64,000 nt of DNA, taken from assembly GCF_002865645.1 (NCBI RefSeq), contig NW_020194619.1, positions 1,958,442-2,022,441 on the forward strand. Direction: 5' to 3'. Source of the DNA: Hyaloscypha bicolor E (taxonomy: Eukaryota; Ascomycota; Leotiomycetes; Helotiales; Hyaloscyphaceae). Position numbers and translations under genes: made by a program. The notes beneath the pieces were generated by a model. It did not search any database and was not told where the DNA came from. It saw only the letters and a program-made list of their open reading frames with translations. Positions 11,500-22,161 of the stretch are shown here, in pieces (positions within the stretch are counted from its first letter, which is position 1; every line of letters starts with the position of its first letter).

Positions 11500-12450
11500 T
11501 CCATCAGGTGCCGTAGGTTCGGCCATTGGAGTAGTAATAGGCATGTAATCTTCTATTTAATACCTTAGGAGCATGTCTATAAGATATTGATTTTGGTATA
11601 AAAATACCGAACCGTCCTGCAAATATATGATTTCTATACCCAGAAGCGTTTTGATTTCTCCCATATCGGTTATATTAAACTTCTAATGTAATTGAGCTTT
11701 AATTCTATTAATATGGTTTATGTTTTTTCTTATAATAATTATGTTGTCTACGTAAATAGCAATTAGAATTAGTAGCTAATTAACCTCGTATTCCCGGTAG
11801 ATATAGAGCGCTGGATTACTAAGTAATCGCTGGAACCCAATAGAGTGGAAAAAACGATTAATTACCTAATACCAAACCCTAGGGGCTTGTTTCAGGCCAT
11901 AAATGCTCTTCCGTAAGTGGCAAATAAGGTTCATTCCTTCAGTAAAACCAGGAGGTTATTCCATATAGTACTCTTCTTCTAATTCTCCATATAGGAATAC
12001 TATCTGAACGTCTATTTATTAGATATATAGCCCATATTTAGCCGCTAGGGCTAATATAATTCGAATAGTAGAAAGTCTAGTAACTAATACAAACGTTTCA
12101 AAGTAATCTACACCATATTCTTGTATATAGCCTTATACTATAAGCCTAGATTTGTGGTGTCTATTAGACTTAATTTTGAAGATCCAGCGGCATCTAATGG
12201 TTTTTTGGTATTTTCGTACTACTAGATCCCAGGTATAGTTCCGCAAATAGGAGTCCAGTTCCTTCTTAATTAAAGGTCTCTAAAGATGGGTATCTGGACT
12301 AGAGAGAGCTTCTTTAATTAATAATAGAATTTTGGAAGCTTCTATATTCTGGTTGCTGACTATTAAAGCTCGGTAATCCACTGTTTCCCCGGTAATTCTA
12401 GTTGATTTCGGATATCTAGGGAGTAGTTTATCCCTAAAACTGACCATTTT
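11500..12450 (-). pseudogene. Copia reverse transcriptase, catalytic Asp lost
   Basis: This is a decayed reverse transcriptase. The minus strand around 11760-11700 reads AIYVDNIIIIRKNINH, which aligns with the Copia YVDD box but with Asn for the second Asp (GAC to AAC). Stops are frequent. A catalytically dead enzyme is certain if the reading is right. Confidence 0.85.
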
Positions 12451-12645
12451 GGGTGCCTCCTGATTTATAGAACCCTGTTCAGAAGCACCTGTAGGTACTA
12501 TAGGTTCTTGGTTATTCTCAAATAGGGGCTCAGGGGGCTCGCTTAGGTCAGGAGTATCCCTAATTACGTTATGTAACGCGTTTTCAGTAGTACCCCCTTC
12601 GGTATCGGAGTGATTTTCTCTATCGTTTTCTGATGGATTATTAAG

Positions 12646-13560
12646 CTATTGATTTCCAGTATTAATAATAATGGTATCTCCGTAATCTATATCGGGGTTA
12701 TCCGAATTATTAGTGGAACTATCGTCAGATTCTGTAGCAGTTCCTACTAGTCTTCTATATAGCTGGGACACTGGGTTTAGGAGTAAAACTCCCTTGACGT
12801 GTTCTTTAATAGTGTAATGGTTAGAAATAATGAATATCCGCTTATGCGGGTTCCAAATTCGGTATCCAGAACCACTATAGCCGGTAAAAATGCCCCTAAA
12901 GGCTTTGGCCATATACTTATGCCATGAAGCTATTTCCTTGGGTATATGAACGTATGCCAAGGAGCCGAATATATATAAGTTGGAAACGTCCGGTTTAGCC
13001 CCATAAAACGCTTTATATGAAGTCATACCGATTTTGGGCAGGTAATACCGATTATAGGCATAAATCCCATATATAGCGGCTTCCTCCCAAAACTCGTATA
13101 GTAAGCCCGATTATTCTAGCTCCGTATACTCTGATTTGATAATCATATGCATACTGTATTTAGAAACACTATTCTGCTCAGGCGTATAAGTGGTAGTTAG
13201 TTCCAAGCAAATACCCTTTAATTTGTACTATTCCTTGATTTGGCCTGATACAAATTCCGGAGCATTATTAAGACGTAGGCGTTTGACTTTATTCCTAGTT
13301 TGGGTTTCAGAGAAGGTAACCTGATTTTGGAGATCGGTAAAATAGCTTTTTCTGTCTGAATTATATGCTGCTATATAATATTTGGATCCCTTGCAGGTAG
13401 TGGATAGCATATAAGTATTTCCACTAAAGGAGGCTACCCTTAATGGCCCCCACATGTCGATTATAATATACTTTCCTGGAAGCAGTTTTTCAGGGTATAA
13501 ATCGCTTATACTAGCCCTAGTGATTTTACTTATATTATAGGGATTATAGTCAAACGGGTT
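12646..13560 (-). pseudogene. Copia integrase core and C-terminal region
   Basis: Two open pieces are seen on the minus strand. One (about 13455-13228) includes MWGPLRVASFSGNTYMLS, Y.TDLQNQV and LRLNNAPEF. The other (13026-12646) includes YKAFYGAKPDVSNLYIFGSLAYVHIPKE and FRGIFTGYSGSGYRIWNP. Both are diagnostic of Copia integrases; the second is the region after the core. Stops and lost residues (LRLNNAPEF for a normal L.sDNG.EF) show it is inactive. Confidence 0.9.
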
Positions 13561-14187
13561 TTGATTTTTGAATTAGAGTCTATTAACGTGGTTTACTAAT
13601 TCCAGGATATACTTCGTATTTAGGTGGCTATATCTCTAATACCAGGTTTCCAGGGAGGCTAGCGTATCCGATTTTGACGATTTTAGGGCATGCCCTAAAC
13701 CAAATTAGTCAAGCTAATATAACCCAGTAAATGGTTTATATATACCGGTTGCTATAGTCGTTCCGTCATTAATAATATGGGCTTTCCCAGTGGAAAAATT
13801 AATGCTTTTTCTAGCTTGGGTAATTTTGGGAATCGATAATAATGACGTGTTTCGGAATTGGGGGCTATATAGTACGTTATTCAGCTATACTTTTAGCTCA
13901 GGAGTGGTAGATAGAATAATGGTTCCCTTACCCTTAATAAGAATCGTGGATTCGTTACTAAGGGTAATAGGGAATGGTTCCATATCTTCGTAGGTAATAA
14001 AAGAGCTTTTACTCCCCGTAAAATGGTCCGTAGTACCCGAATTAATATACCAGATATTCGCAAAATTATTGTCATATAATTAGCTACTAAGCAGGGCACT
14101 GAATGTCGATTTTCCAGTAGTTGATTTTTTGGCAGTATAGGCCTTTTTATAGATAGTTAATAGAGCTAATAGAGCTAATGGCACCTC

Positions 14188-14661
14188 CTAATTAGTGGAA
14201 TTAGAGTCCTTTCTATTAGAATTAAAGTAATCCTGGGCCAATTTATATATAGTATAATCTTTAATATTATATCCTTTGAATTTGTAGAACGTATAATAGG
14301 CATTTGGATCTCTTCCACGCTTCGGCTTATTATTTGACTGATTTTCACTACCCCCTTGGATAGCTAGTGCCTTTGGAGTAGTATCTGGGTTAAAAGCAGG
14401 AGGTTTAGCCCTGAGCTTTTCCTCCTTGGTAGAAGCGTCCGCTTTAAGTAATTCCAGCTTTAATTTATTAACGTTAGCTCTGATGGAATTCAGGAGGGGC
14501 TTATATAAGTCGTATTCTTTTGGGAGGCCACGAATTAGGTATCCGGATACAGAAACGTCCGAAATCGATCTATTTATCCCCTTAATTTCAGCTACTTTGC
14601 GACTAATACGGTTAATAAAGTCGTCTATTCCCATAGTAGTATTAAACGTAATAGTTTCCAT
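14188..14661 (-). pseudogene. Copia gag with destroyed zinc knuckle
   Basis: The open piece of 157 codons has a UBN2/gag-like helical region (VSGYLIRGLPKEYDLYKPLL). The nucleocapsid zinc knuckle should read C-x2-C-x4-H-x4-C, but here reads Y-x2-Y-x4-Y-x4-Y (YTFYKFKGYNIKDY, about 14300-14259). Each change is one transition: TGT/TGC to TAT/TAC for Cys and CAT to TAT for His. Confidence 0.85.
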
Positions 14662-15216
14662 TTATTAAAGGTATAGGGCTTCCTTTTGAGCTTTTAGCTA
14701 TCCAGCTTTAGCTTGAATCTGGCTCCAAATTTGGTATGCAAACTTGATTTCCTTGAATTATTACCAGGTATTATGGGTAATAAGTAAACTTAGTACCGCT
14801 CTGGCGATTGCAAATTAACGAGTAATCGATTTATCGTCCTTTGGGCCTGCTTCTATGAGAGCAGGAGCTTGATCAGGATCGACAAATTGCCATAGATCTT
14901 CGATGATAAAGAGGTTTATAGCGTCGTCCATCCAGGAGTAGATATTATCGTCCGAGAGAGGCTCAATTTTCGTACCTTTATAGGTAATATGGGTTGATTT
15001 TTTGGAATCCGGTATATTGGATTTTGCGGAGAATTTCTGGCCGAAAATGGCTGTGTTTTTGGCGAATTCTGCTGATGCGAAGCCGAACTAATGGGTGAAA
15101 TTCACCAAAATTGACGATTTTAATGATTTTTGGAAATGGTTTTGGAATGGACAAGCGAGTACTAAGGTCAAGTGATGCTTGGATCGCTTAGTAAAGTACT
15201 AGCCGGGCTCAGAACC

Positions 15217-15564
15217 TATTGGAAAGTGATCGATTTATTAATGGAAAATCGATATATTGGAGGTTAATAATCTGTAGAATGACTAGATACAGGAGAGTGA
15301 AGTGTAAAAACAGAGGAAAAGTGTCTAAAGTAAGGGATTTATTCCCATTACCCTTCGGCGATACCGGTGATGCTGAGCCCGCTTTCTCCGATATATTATT
15401 AATTAGCTGATAATCAAAAGTAATCAAAATGACGATATACTAGTAAGCTTGGTAAGCTCAGCGAGTGACGCATGACAAATGAGAGTGGAGAACCCTAAAT
15501 TAGTGGTTGAACCTGGTGCTGGAAGGACTGGTGAGCTAGCTATGGTAGCGTACCAATTTCAACA
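15217..15564 (-). repeat. 5' LTR of Copia element
   Basis: The LTR is 348 bp. On the minus strand it begins TGTTGAAATTGG and ends CCAATA. The internal PBS (GGTTCTGAGCCCGGC) abuts it at 15216-15202. The PBS resembles the complement of the anticodon-arm half of initiator tRNA-Met with a mismatch, a priming style known for Copia elements; that reading is inference. Confidence 0.88.
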
Positions 15565-15569
15565 AAAGG

Positions 15570-16269
15570 TATCATGGTTAATGAAAGAGCTTTCGAGGTG
15601 CAAAATGGCTTAGTAACTTCATCAGTTCGTAACAGTATGGATAACGTTACGTTGGCACTACGAGAGTGAGAGGATGAGTTCAAGATAGAGTGCCTCGAAG
15701 GCATCTTTGAACATAGCGCCCGACCGCTGAATTGAGGCTTTGGAGAAAATAATATTAACAACAAGGTAAACACTGACAGCAAAAGATAGTATGAAGTACT
15801 AGAAGAAGGTTACCCCTACGGCACAACACCCCATTCGCCAAGCTTCAACGACTAGATATTTGAGATAGGATTCGTACATCGCATGGAAGGTAAAATTGTA
15901 ATTCGGGAACCAAGAGACCTTTCCTACCCTTTTCCAATTACTGGCTTTCGCGTTGCTTATTATAGTCGGCAACTGATCTCTGTATTTATCTGCTATAACC
16001 AAGGAAAGTGGAGAAGGAATCCTAAATTACATGATCTCGCTGCTCTCCCTCTTAACATTCTTTACACCTCTGCCTTAGCTATATTCACTAAATCACAAAA
16101 GCTAACCACTCTTATAAATAGAAGCCATGGTATATATAAGAACTCATTTCTATAATGCTTTCCCTTCAACTAAAAATATGTTTCCCCTCCCGAAGCTAGG
16201 GGGAGCTCACCCAGTTCATGTTTTGTGGAACTGTGCGCCGATATACAATAGAAACGAGACGTTGTGTCA
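15570..16269. other. Flank of Copia element, no recognised gene
   Basis: Open stretches exist on both strands (for example a 67-codon minus frame at 15799-16002), but none is recognisable. The sequence is probably old repeat or intergenic DNA split by the Copia insertion. Confidence 0.35.
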
Positions 16270-16830
16270 TCTGCATCCCGGCGATGAAAGGGAAGATCTC
16301 CCTGGTTTATTTCTCGCGGATGGTTGAGGCGATAATGACGGAACGTCGGACTGTGACAAAACACCGGATATTGACAGCGGAGTAGACGATCATGTGTAAT
16401 AGGGCGGGATTCTGCACTCCTGCAATGAGAGAGAGGAATCCCCTTCTTTATTTCTCGCGGATGGTTGAGACTATAATGACGAAATGTCGGATAATGACAA
16501 TACATCAGACGGTGACAGCGATTCAAAAGATCTGTAAGAAGCAGGGTAAGGGGAGTTTGTACCTCTAAATGGAAGGGAGAAACATCCTTCTTTACTTCTC
16601 GCGGATAGCTAAGACGACAATGACGGAATGTCGGACGGTGACAAGAGACCGGACAATGACAGCGGATTACAAGGTACCTAAGAAATAAGGAAAGGCATTC
16701 TGCACTCCTGCAATGAAAGGGAGGAACCACCTGCTTTCGCGCAGATGCCTGGGATGAGAGTGACGGACAGTCCGACGGTGACAACAAATCAGACGGTGAC
16801 AGCGGATCAGACGGTACCCAAGCAAGATGG
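16270..16830 (+). repeat. Four imperfect tandem repeats of about 143 bp
   Basis: Units start near 16270, 16411, 16556 and 16699. The shared wording is CTGCACTCCTGCAATGAAAGGGAGGAA, TTTCTCGCGGATGG and a GACGGTGACA-rich tail. Read forward, each unit would encode NEREExPSLFLADG-stop-DDNDGxSDGD..SDxDSG, with the stop at the same place in the first three. The minus strand is open for 248 codons across the whole array, but its composition looks like an antisense effect of the repeat. The function is unknown. Confidence 0.75.
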
Positions 16831-17552
16831 CCTTGAAAGGCTATCCCGTTAATTTGCCGCAGAGAAAAAAACAGCAAGAAAGAAAGGCTTGCAAAGCACT
16901 TGAGTAAGAGAGTCACCTCTGGATCCAGTCATGCTTGGTTGAGAGGTATTTCTTTCTGAATCATGGCTAGGACTTCAAAATCTTTGCTGATCCTCGCTCT
17001 TAAATAGTCGGGTCCATAATTTTGATGGATAGATAGTCATGAAAATGTTTAATCACCACGATAAGAAGTACTTGGTATTCGCTGCATCACATGATGTCCA
17101 CAGAGAGGCAAGCTCTGAACCTAATGTTTCTGATCAGGCCAAGAAAAGCCCCATCAGTGGTTAATATATCCCCGGTGGACGTCAGAATCAAATATCTGTC
17201 CACTTTGGGAACTTTGTCCTGTCGATTATGCACCCCGAGTACTTGTCTACTGCCGTTACTCCAAATTTATACCCCGCCGGCCTCTACTAGAAAAAGCAGT
17301 ACCCTAAACCGATACGAGGCCCTACAGAGTCATATTGAGCGACTTGAAATCTGGATACGCTGGGAGTATATAAGAAGAGCATATGTCGAACCAGCAACGG
17401 ATGAACAGACTCAGCAGCAGTACAAGCTCAGGCTCAGGCTGCTCAGCTACTGTGGCAGCTTGCTCGTGCGAAAGGCTAGCTCCAGTTTGAGGAGTACCTT
17501 GGTAGCTGGATGTGCCAAAACAAAAATCAATCAGGAGACAACACTCTCGAAG
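16831..17552 (+). other. Unrecognised open region interrupted by hAT insertion
   Basis: An open frame from 17091 runs about 155 codons up to the hAT target site (RYEALQSHIERLEIWIRWEYIRR, then QQQYKLRLRLL). Skipping the transposon, it would continue beyond 20450 for about 40 codons. I do not recognise the product, and no start context or introns are persuasive. It may be a fragment of another repeat or a real gene cut by the element. Confidence 0.3.
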
Positions 17553-17560
17553 GTTGCCAA

Positions 17561-20441
17561 CAGGGTAGGTAATAGTTTAACCTCAGTCCAGTTTAAACTC
17601 CATTTTGGTGGTTTAGTGGAACCTAAGGAGGTAGTAGTTTAGTCTAGTTCGGCTAGTTCAAACTGCAGTTTGAGCTGGTAGTTAGTGGTTTAAACTATAG
17701 TTTAAATCCAGTTTAAGGGGGAGAACTTGCTTAAAATTACGAGATCGACTATAATAGTAGTATTTAATAAAATAATCAAACCTTAACGTAATTTAATAAA
17801 AGTTTTATTAATAGATAGCCTAGACCGAGAGCTTTAAAATAAATTAAAAAATAAATTTTTATATATAGTGGTTATAAAATAAATAGGTAATATAATTATC
17901 TTAATTCTTGAAGTGATTTACTATTGACTTTGGCTATTATATGAAGGAAAAATTTTCGCGAATAGTGCCTATAAACCTCTCTCTTTTTCTCTTGTAATTA
18001 TACCTCCTTCTCGATATTAAAGCTATAAAGCACCATGTTTCTGAAGGGCTAAAGCAAGCTTTTTTTCGGGAAATCGACCTTCTCAAGCTCTTTTACTATT
18101 CCTGTAGTTAAATTAGATATGCCTAAACCCGATTCCTAAAGCTCGATATAAAATATGTCCGAACTATTTAATTTACTACTTACTAAGGAAAAGAAGCGTA
18201 AGGAGCGAAAGTTATGGGTTTATAAGTATATGCGAGGGGATATTAGGATATAATATATTTTCTTAAATAATAAAGGAAAAGAGAAATAGAGATATAAGTT
18301 CTATATATAGAACTATATATTAACTAGTAATACTAGTATAATTAGAAAGTACTTGAAGGAAGTTTATAATATTAAAGAAGACTTCCTGGTAGAGAAAAAA
18401 GTAAAGAATATTTAAATTAATATTAAAAATATAATGGCTATAGTAAAGGAAAACCCATAAAAGCACCGGAAACTTAATAATTTAGATAGTAGAGATATGC
18501 TATTAGATAGAGATATACTTGAGGTTCTATATATTTGCTTTATTATTGCCTGTAATATGCTACTATGCCTTATTAAATACCTAGAGTTTAGAGCCTTACT
18601 CTCTTACTTAAATAAGGACGTTAATTAATAGCTAAATCATATATATAATATTATTCGAACCTGGGTTATATGCTAATTTGAGGCTAAGAAATATAAAATT
18701 AAGGCTAAGCTATATAATAATAAGACTAAGATTTACTTATCTCTTAATATTTGGATATCCCCAAATACTAAGCTTATTCTTGGTATTATTACCTATTATA
18801 TATCTAGTTTAGGAGTCTTAGAGCATATTATTCTTGCTATAAAGGAGATTAAGGGAAATTATAAAGGAGAGAACCTGGTACTAGTTATTATAGAGATTAT
18901 TCATAATTGGGATATTACTTATAAGCTTGGTTATATTATAATAGATAATACGGGTAATAATAATATAATAATAATATATATTTCTAAAAATATATACTTT
19001 ATATAGTAATTTAGTATATATTAGCTAACTTTTATAGAATTTCTATATTTATATAATATATCCTATAATTTTACTATCTATAGACTTTATTATTAAGGCT
19101 ATATTATTAACCTATTTATTAATTCTTTTTTTTATATTACTAATAAGGAGAATTTAAAAAAGGATAGGGAGGTTACTTAGCTCAAGTAGTTATTAAAGGA
19201 TATTAAGGAATAGCAAAAGTTTGGTTCTATTAGTAAGCTCTATAATATTATTATTAATATTTAAAGCAGTACCCAAAAGATACAGGAATTTATAGGAATA
19301 AGTAAGCAGAATTAACTTATAAGAGATAATAAGACATATTGGAATTTTATGGCCCGAATAATTAAGAAGTTAATTATATCTCTTGTCTTTAAAGCTATTA
19401 ATACTTATATTCATTAATACTTTACGGAGGAAGTTAGGAAGAATTAGCTATTAAAGGAGAACTAGAAAACTTTTCGTAATATATATGACTTCCTTAATTA
19501 ACTTACTTAAATTATGCTAGCTCTGGAATTATTAGTTTCTATCCTTAATAATATCTTACCTATAATAGACTTTATTCTGGAGTAATTTGAGTATTTTAAG
19601 GAGGCCTATAAAACAAATAAAACTATAATAGCTATATTTAATTTGGGCTAGGCAAAGATAGAGAAATATTATAGGATAACTAATAAAAGTTCTGCTTATA
19701 TTACTAGAATTATTCTGGATCCGAATACTAAGTAGAAGTATATTAAGAATAATTAGAAAGCAGACTAGGTCCTAAACGCGAAGGATATAATAGAAAAGCT
19801 CTGGAATAAGTATAAATTACCTGATTTAACCTCTGCTATATTCTCTTAGTCTATGACTTCTTCGGAAACCTTTACTAAAAAGAATGCCTTTATAGACTAG
19901 AAGAAGTATTACTAATTAATTCCGAGTATTAAAGACAAATATAAGAGATACTATATTGCTAATTACACATATAACATTAATTCTCGCACTTGGTGGCTTG
20001 AAATAACTTAATAGGTTAATTATCCTAATTTGAGTAAGCTAGTATTAGATATATTATTAATTCTAGCTATATTAGCTAATCCCGAATATTTCTTCTCAAG
20101 CACTAAGCTCCTAATTACGGAACTTTAGAATAAGCTTAGTATGGATATTATTGAGGCTTTTGAGTATCTGAAATCATGGTATAAGATTAAGGAATAGGAA
20201 GGAGAGTATAGGTACTTAGAGGAGATTATTAGAGTAGAGGTAGCGGAGGTTAAGGGAAAAATCGGAGTTGATCACGTGTAAACTGTCAGTTTGGCGGTTT
20301 AAACTACGGTTTAGACGATATAATTATAGTTTAGTTTAGTCTTGACATGCCTCAGTTTAGTTTACCTAATATAAACTGTAGTTTAATAATAAAATTCCAA
20401 ACTGCAGTTTCAAACTGCAGTTTACACTATAACCTACACTG
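17561..20441 (+). mobile_element. hAT DNA transposon, RIP-degraded
   Basis: The element is 2881 bp with a perfect 8-bp duplication GTTGCCAA (17553-17560 and 20442-20449). Terminal inverted repeats begin CAGGGTAGGTAATAG on the left and CAGTGTAGGTTATAG on the right. Subterminal palindromes such as AAACTGCAGTTT and GTTTAAAC cluster at both ends, as expected for transposase binding. The plus strand carries a transposase with many in-frame TAG/TAA codons. Traceable motifs are IYLSLNIWISPNTK, LGIITYYI, GENLVLVIIEI and LGYIIIDNTGNN (about 18730-18970), and at the C-terminus the hAT dimerisation segment LANPEYFFSSTKLLITEL and EAFEYLKSWYKIKE (about 20070-20200). It is AT-rich and inactive. Confidence 0.93.
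18160..20200 (+). pseudogene. hAT transposase remnant
   Basis: One frame can be followed for almost 2 kb with stops mostly at former Trp or Gln codons (TAG, TAA). The zinc-finger end is poorly preserved (KKRKERKLWVYKYMRGDIR around 18190-18245). The catalytic core and C-terminal dimerisation region are recognisable as fungal hAT of the Restless/Hobo-like kind. Confidence 0.8.
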
Positions 20442-20449
20442 GTTGCCAA

Positions 20450-22161
20450 CAGCTCAATCCCTCTGCAGCTTGCAAGGCACTGTCTGCATTATCTCTGGAA
20501 GCCATCACCAATCTCGCTTCATGGGTGTTTATATTCTTTTCATCTACACAAACGAGATCCACTAGGTATTGGTGAGGGTTGCCATCTGTATCAAGTACGA
20601 AGAGGAGTATTCGAACATTAAGTCGATGTGCAAGAGAAACTTGATTGTCAAGATTCATCGCCTACTTAAACAATGATCTCAATGTACTAAAGTCGCTAAA
20701 CGATTGGGTCGATGTACACAATCCTTGGCTTCCAAGGTTCACTCTTCGCTCAACTACAATGCTCAGTGCACCAGAGGTTTTAGGACCTCAAGTCCTTGTG
20801 CAACAATGTAGATCACGTGACTCTAACCAGTTGCGGGAGATTCCAAATGACTTCGGAACATCCGGAACCGTCGAGTCATTACTCAACGACTTCCCCGCAT
20901 CTTGTACCTTTCGACGGTAACGATCTCTTGTAGTGTGCCTCGCTCCCGAATTCGGTGCAGGCTGTCCTGAAGCTAAAGTCCTAAGCTGACATCTAGAAGG
21001 TGAACCTTGGTTGGGCATGCATCCGCAAGATCCGCTACGAAGCCGCAATGCCGAGAATTCGCATTTGCCACACAGCAAATGGACTGTGCTCCAGTCGTGC
21101 AAGAAACATGCTCGTAAGAGTGGAAACTGAAGGCAGAGAAAGTATAGCGGAACAATTACGAAGTAAAGGGGTTAGTCATGCGGAAGGAAAATGTTGCGAG
21201 TTGAGAATAGCCGGCGAGTAAAACCGCTGGGCTTCTAAAAGCTGGCTGTAATGTCGCTGTCGGGTGAGGCTGCTGCACGAACTATGCCACATCAGCAGCA
21301 TGGACGCCTCGCTGGGGTCCGTCTCGATAAGAAAGCCTATCACAACGTCACTGCACGCGGCAGCGTCAGAAGTCGGGATGCTGGCCACGGGTCTGCGCCA
21401 GCAAGTGAAACACCTGCAACTCTGCAACAGCAACACACCCCACGGGCGGCCAACTTGTCTCTGGATTCGCGCAGGTCTTGAAATCCTTTGTGCAAGATAA
21501 CAAGATATATAAATATCAAAGAATCATGGGGCAGACCCTGAATCACTACTGCATCTCAGATACCTGTATATACTTCTATATGCGGACGCTTACGGCAGAG
21601 GCGTCTGGCGAGCCAGTGCTTGTTCGCTAGTGCGCACGTTTCCCGAAACAGCGATGACGAGAGGGGCACGCTGCAGCGTTTCCGGCACCTGAGCGGCACC
21701 CCCTCTGCCCTATCAACTCCCACGCTGTGGCAACGATTGGACGGCAGTCACGGCACGTCGACCCTGCTGCTCCACAGGGGCCTGGATCCTGGATTAATTC
21801 TGGATTCTGGCGATGCCTGTCTCGGGCGGCCGCCCAACACACCGTCGCCAGCTCGCTCCTGCGCCGGACCCTTCGGCAGCAAGTCAGCACTGCGCACCGC
21901 AGCTGGCAGCAGACCGACTCAGATTTATCAGCATCGTCAACGACTATGGTCACCGGCACAGCTGTAGTACCACGACCGCTATTAGTACTCGGGGATACCC
22001 TCACCTCTGTTTCCTTCTCTTTCGAACCTGATTCCGGCTGTGTCGACACGTTCGCTGCGTTGAACCCCCACCATTCGCTCCGCCGGTTGTCGACGAGCCC
22101 AATGATTTCCGTTCCTCGCTCCGCAGACCGATAGTAACGAGAGTCTCACGTACGCCTCGAG
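20450..22161. other. Intergenic region and probable VPS62 leader
   Basis: Many overlapping frames of 60-140 codons occur because the sequence is GC-rich from 20.9 kb, but none is recognised on either strand. The last 500 bp (21.6-22.16 kb) are probably promoter and 5' leader of the VPS62 gene, with upstream ATGs. Confidence 0.4.

Larger units (their letters stand above)
10439..15564 (-). mobile_element. Ty1/Copia LTR retrotransposon, full length but inactive
   Basis: The element is 5.1 kb on the minus strand. It has two LTRs (15217-15564 as 5' LTR, 10439-10787 as 3' LTR), flanked by a perfect 5-bp duplication AAAGG at 10434-10438 and 15565-15569. Inside the 5' LTR a primer-binding site reads GGTTCTGAGCCCGGC; a purine tract precedes the 3' LTR (10788-10800). 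The domain order on the minus strand is gag (about 14661-14188), integrase (about 13560-12646), reverse transcriptase (about 12450-11500) and RNase H (11400-10798), which is the Copia order. Many stop codons interrupt the frame. The reverse transcriptase motif reads YVDN instead of YVDD (11744-11755), and all four gag zinc-knuckle ligands have become Tyr. Damage is of the TG-to-TA and CA-to-TA type, as RIP produces. Confidence 0.93.

Noticed and set aside
10434..15572. Copia LTR reading as TGTTG...TTTCCA with an 8-bp duplication AAAGGTAT
   Set aside because: TAT precedes TGGAAAG in both LTR copies, so it belongs to the LTR. A 5-bp AAAGG duplication is left, as is normal for Copia.
16170..16916. 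248-codon minus-strand open frame
   Set aside because: It spans the 143-bp tandem array and owes its openness to the repeat; its Cys/His/Arg-rich composition resembles no family.
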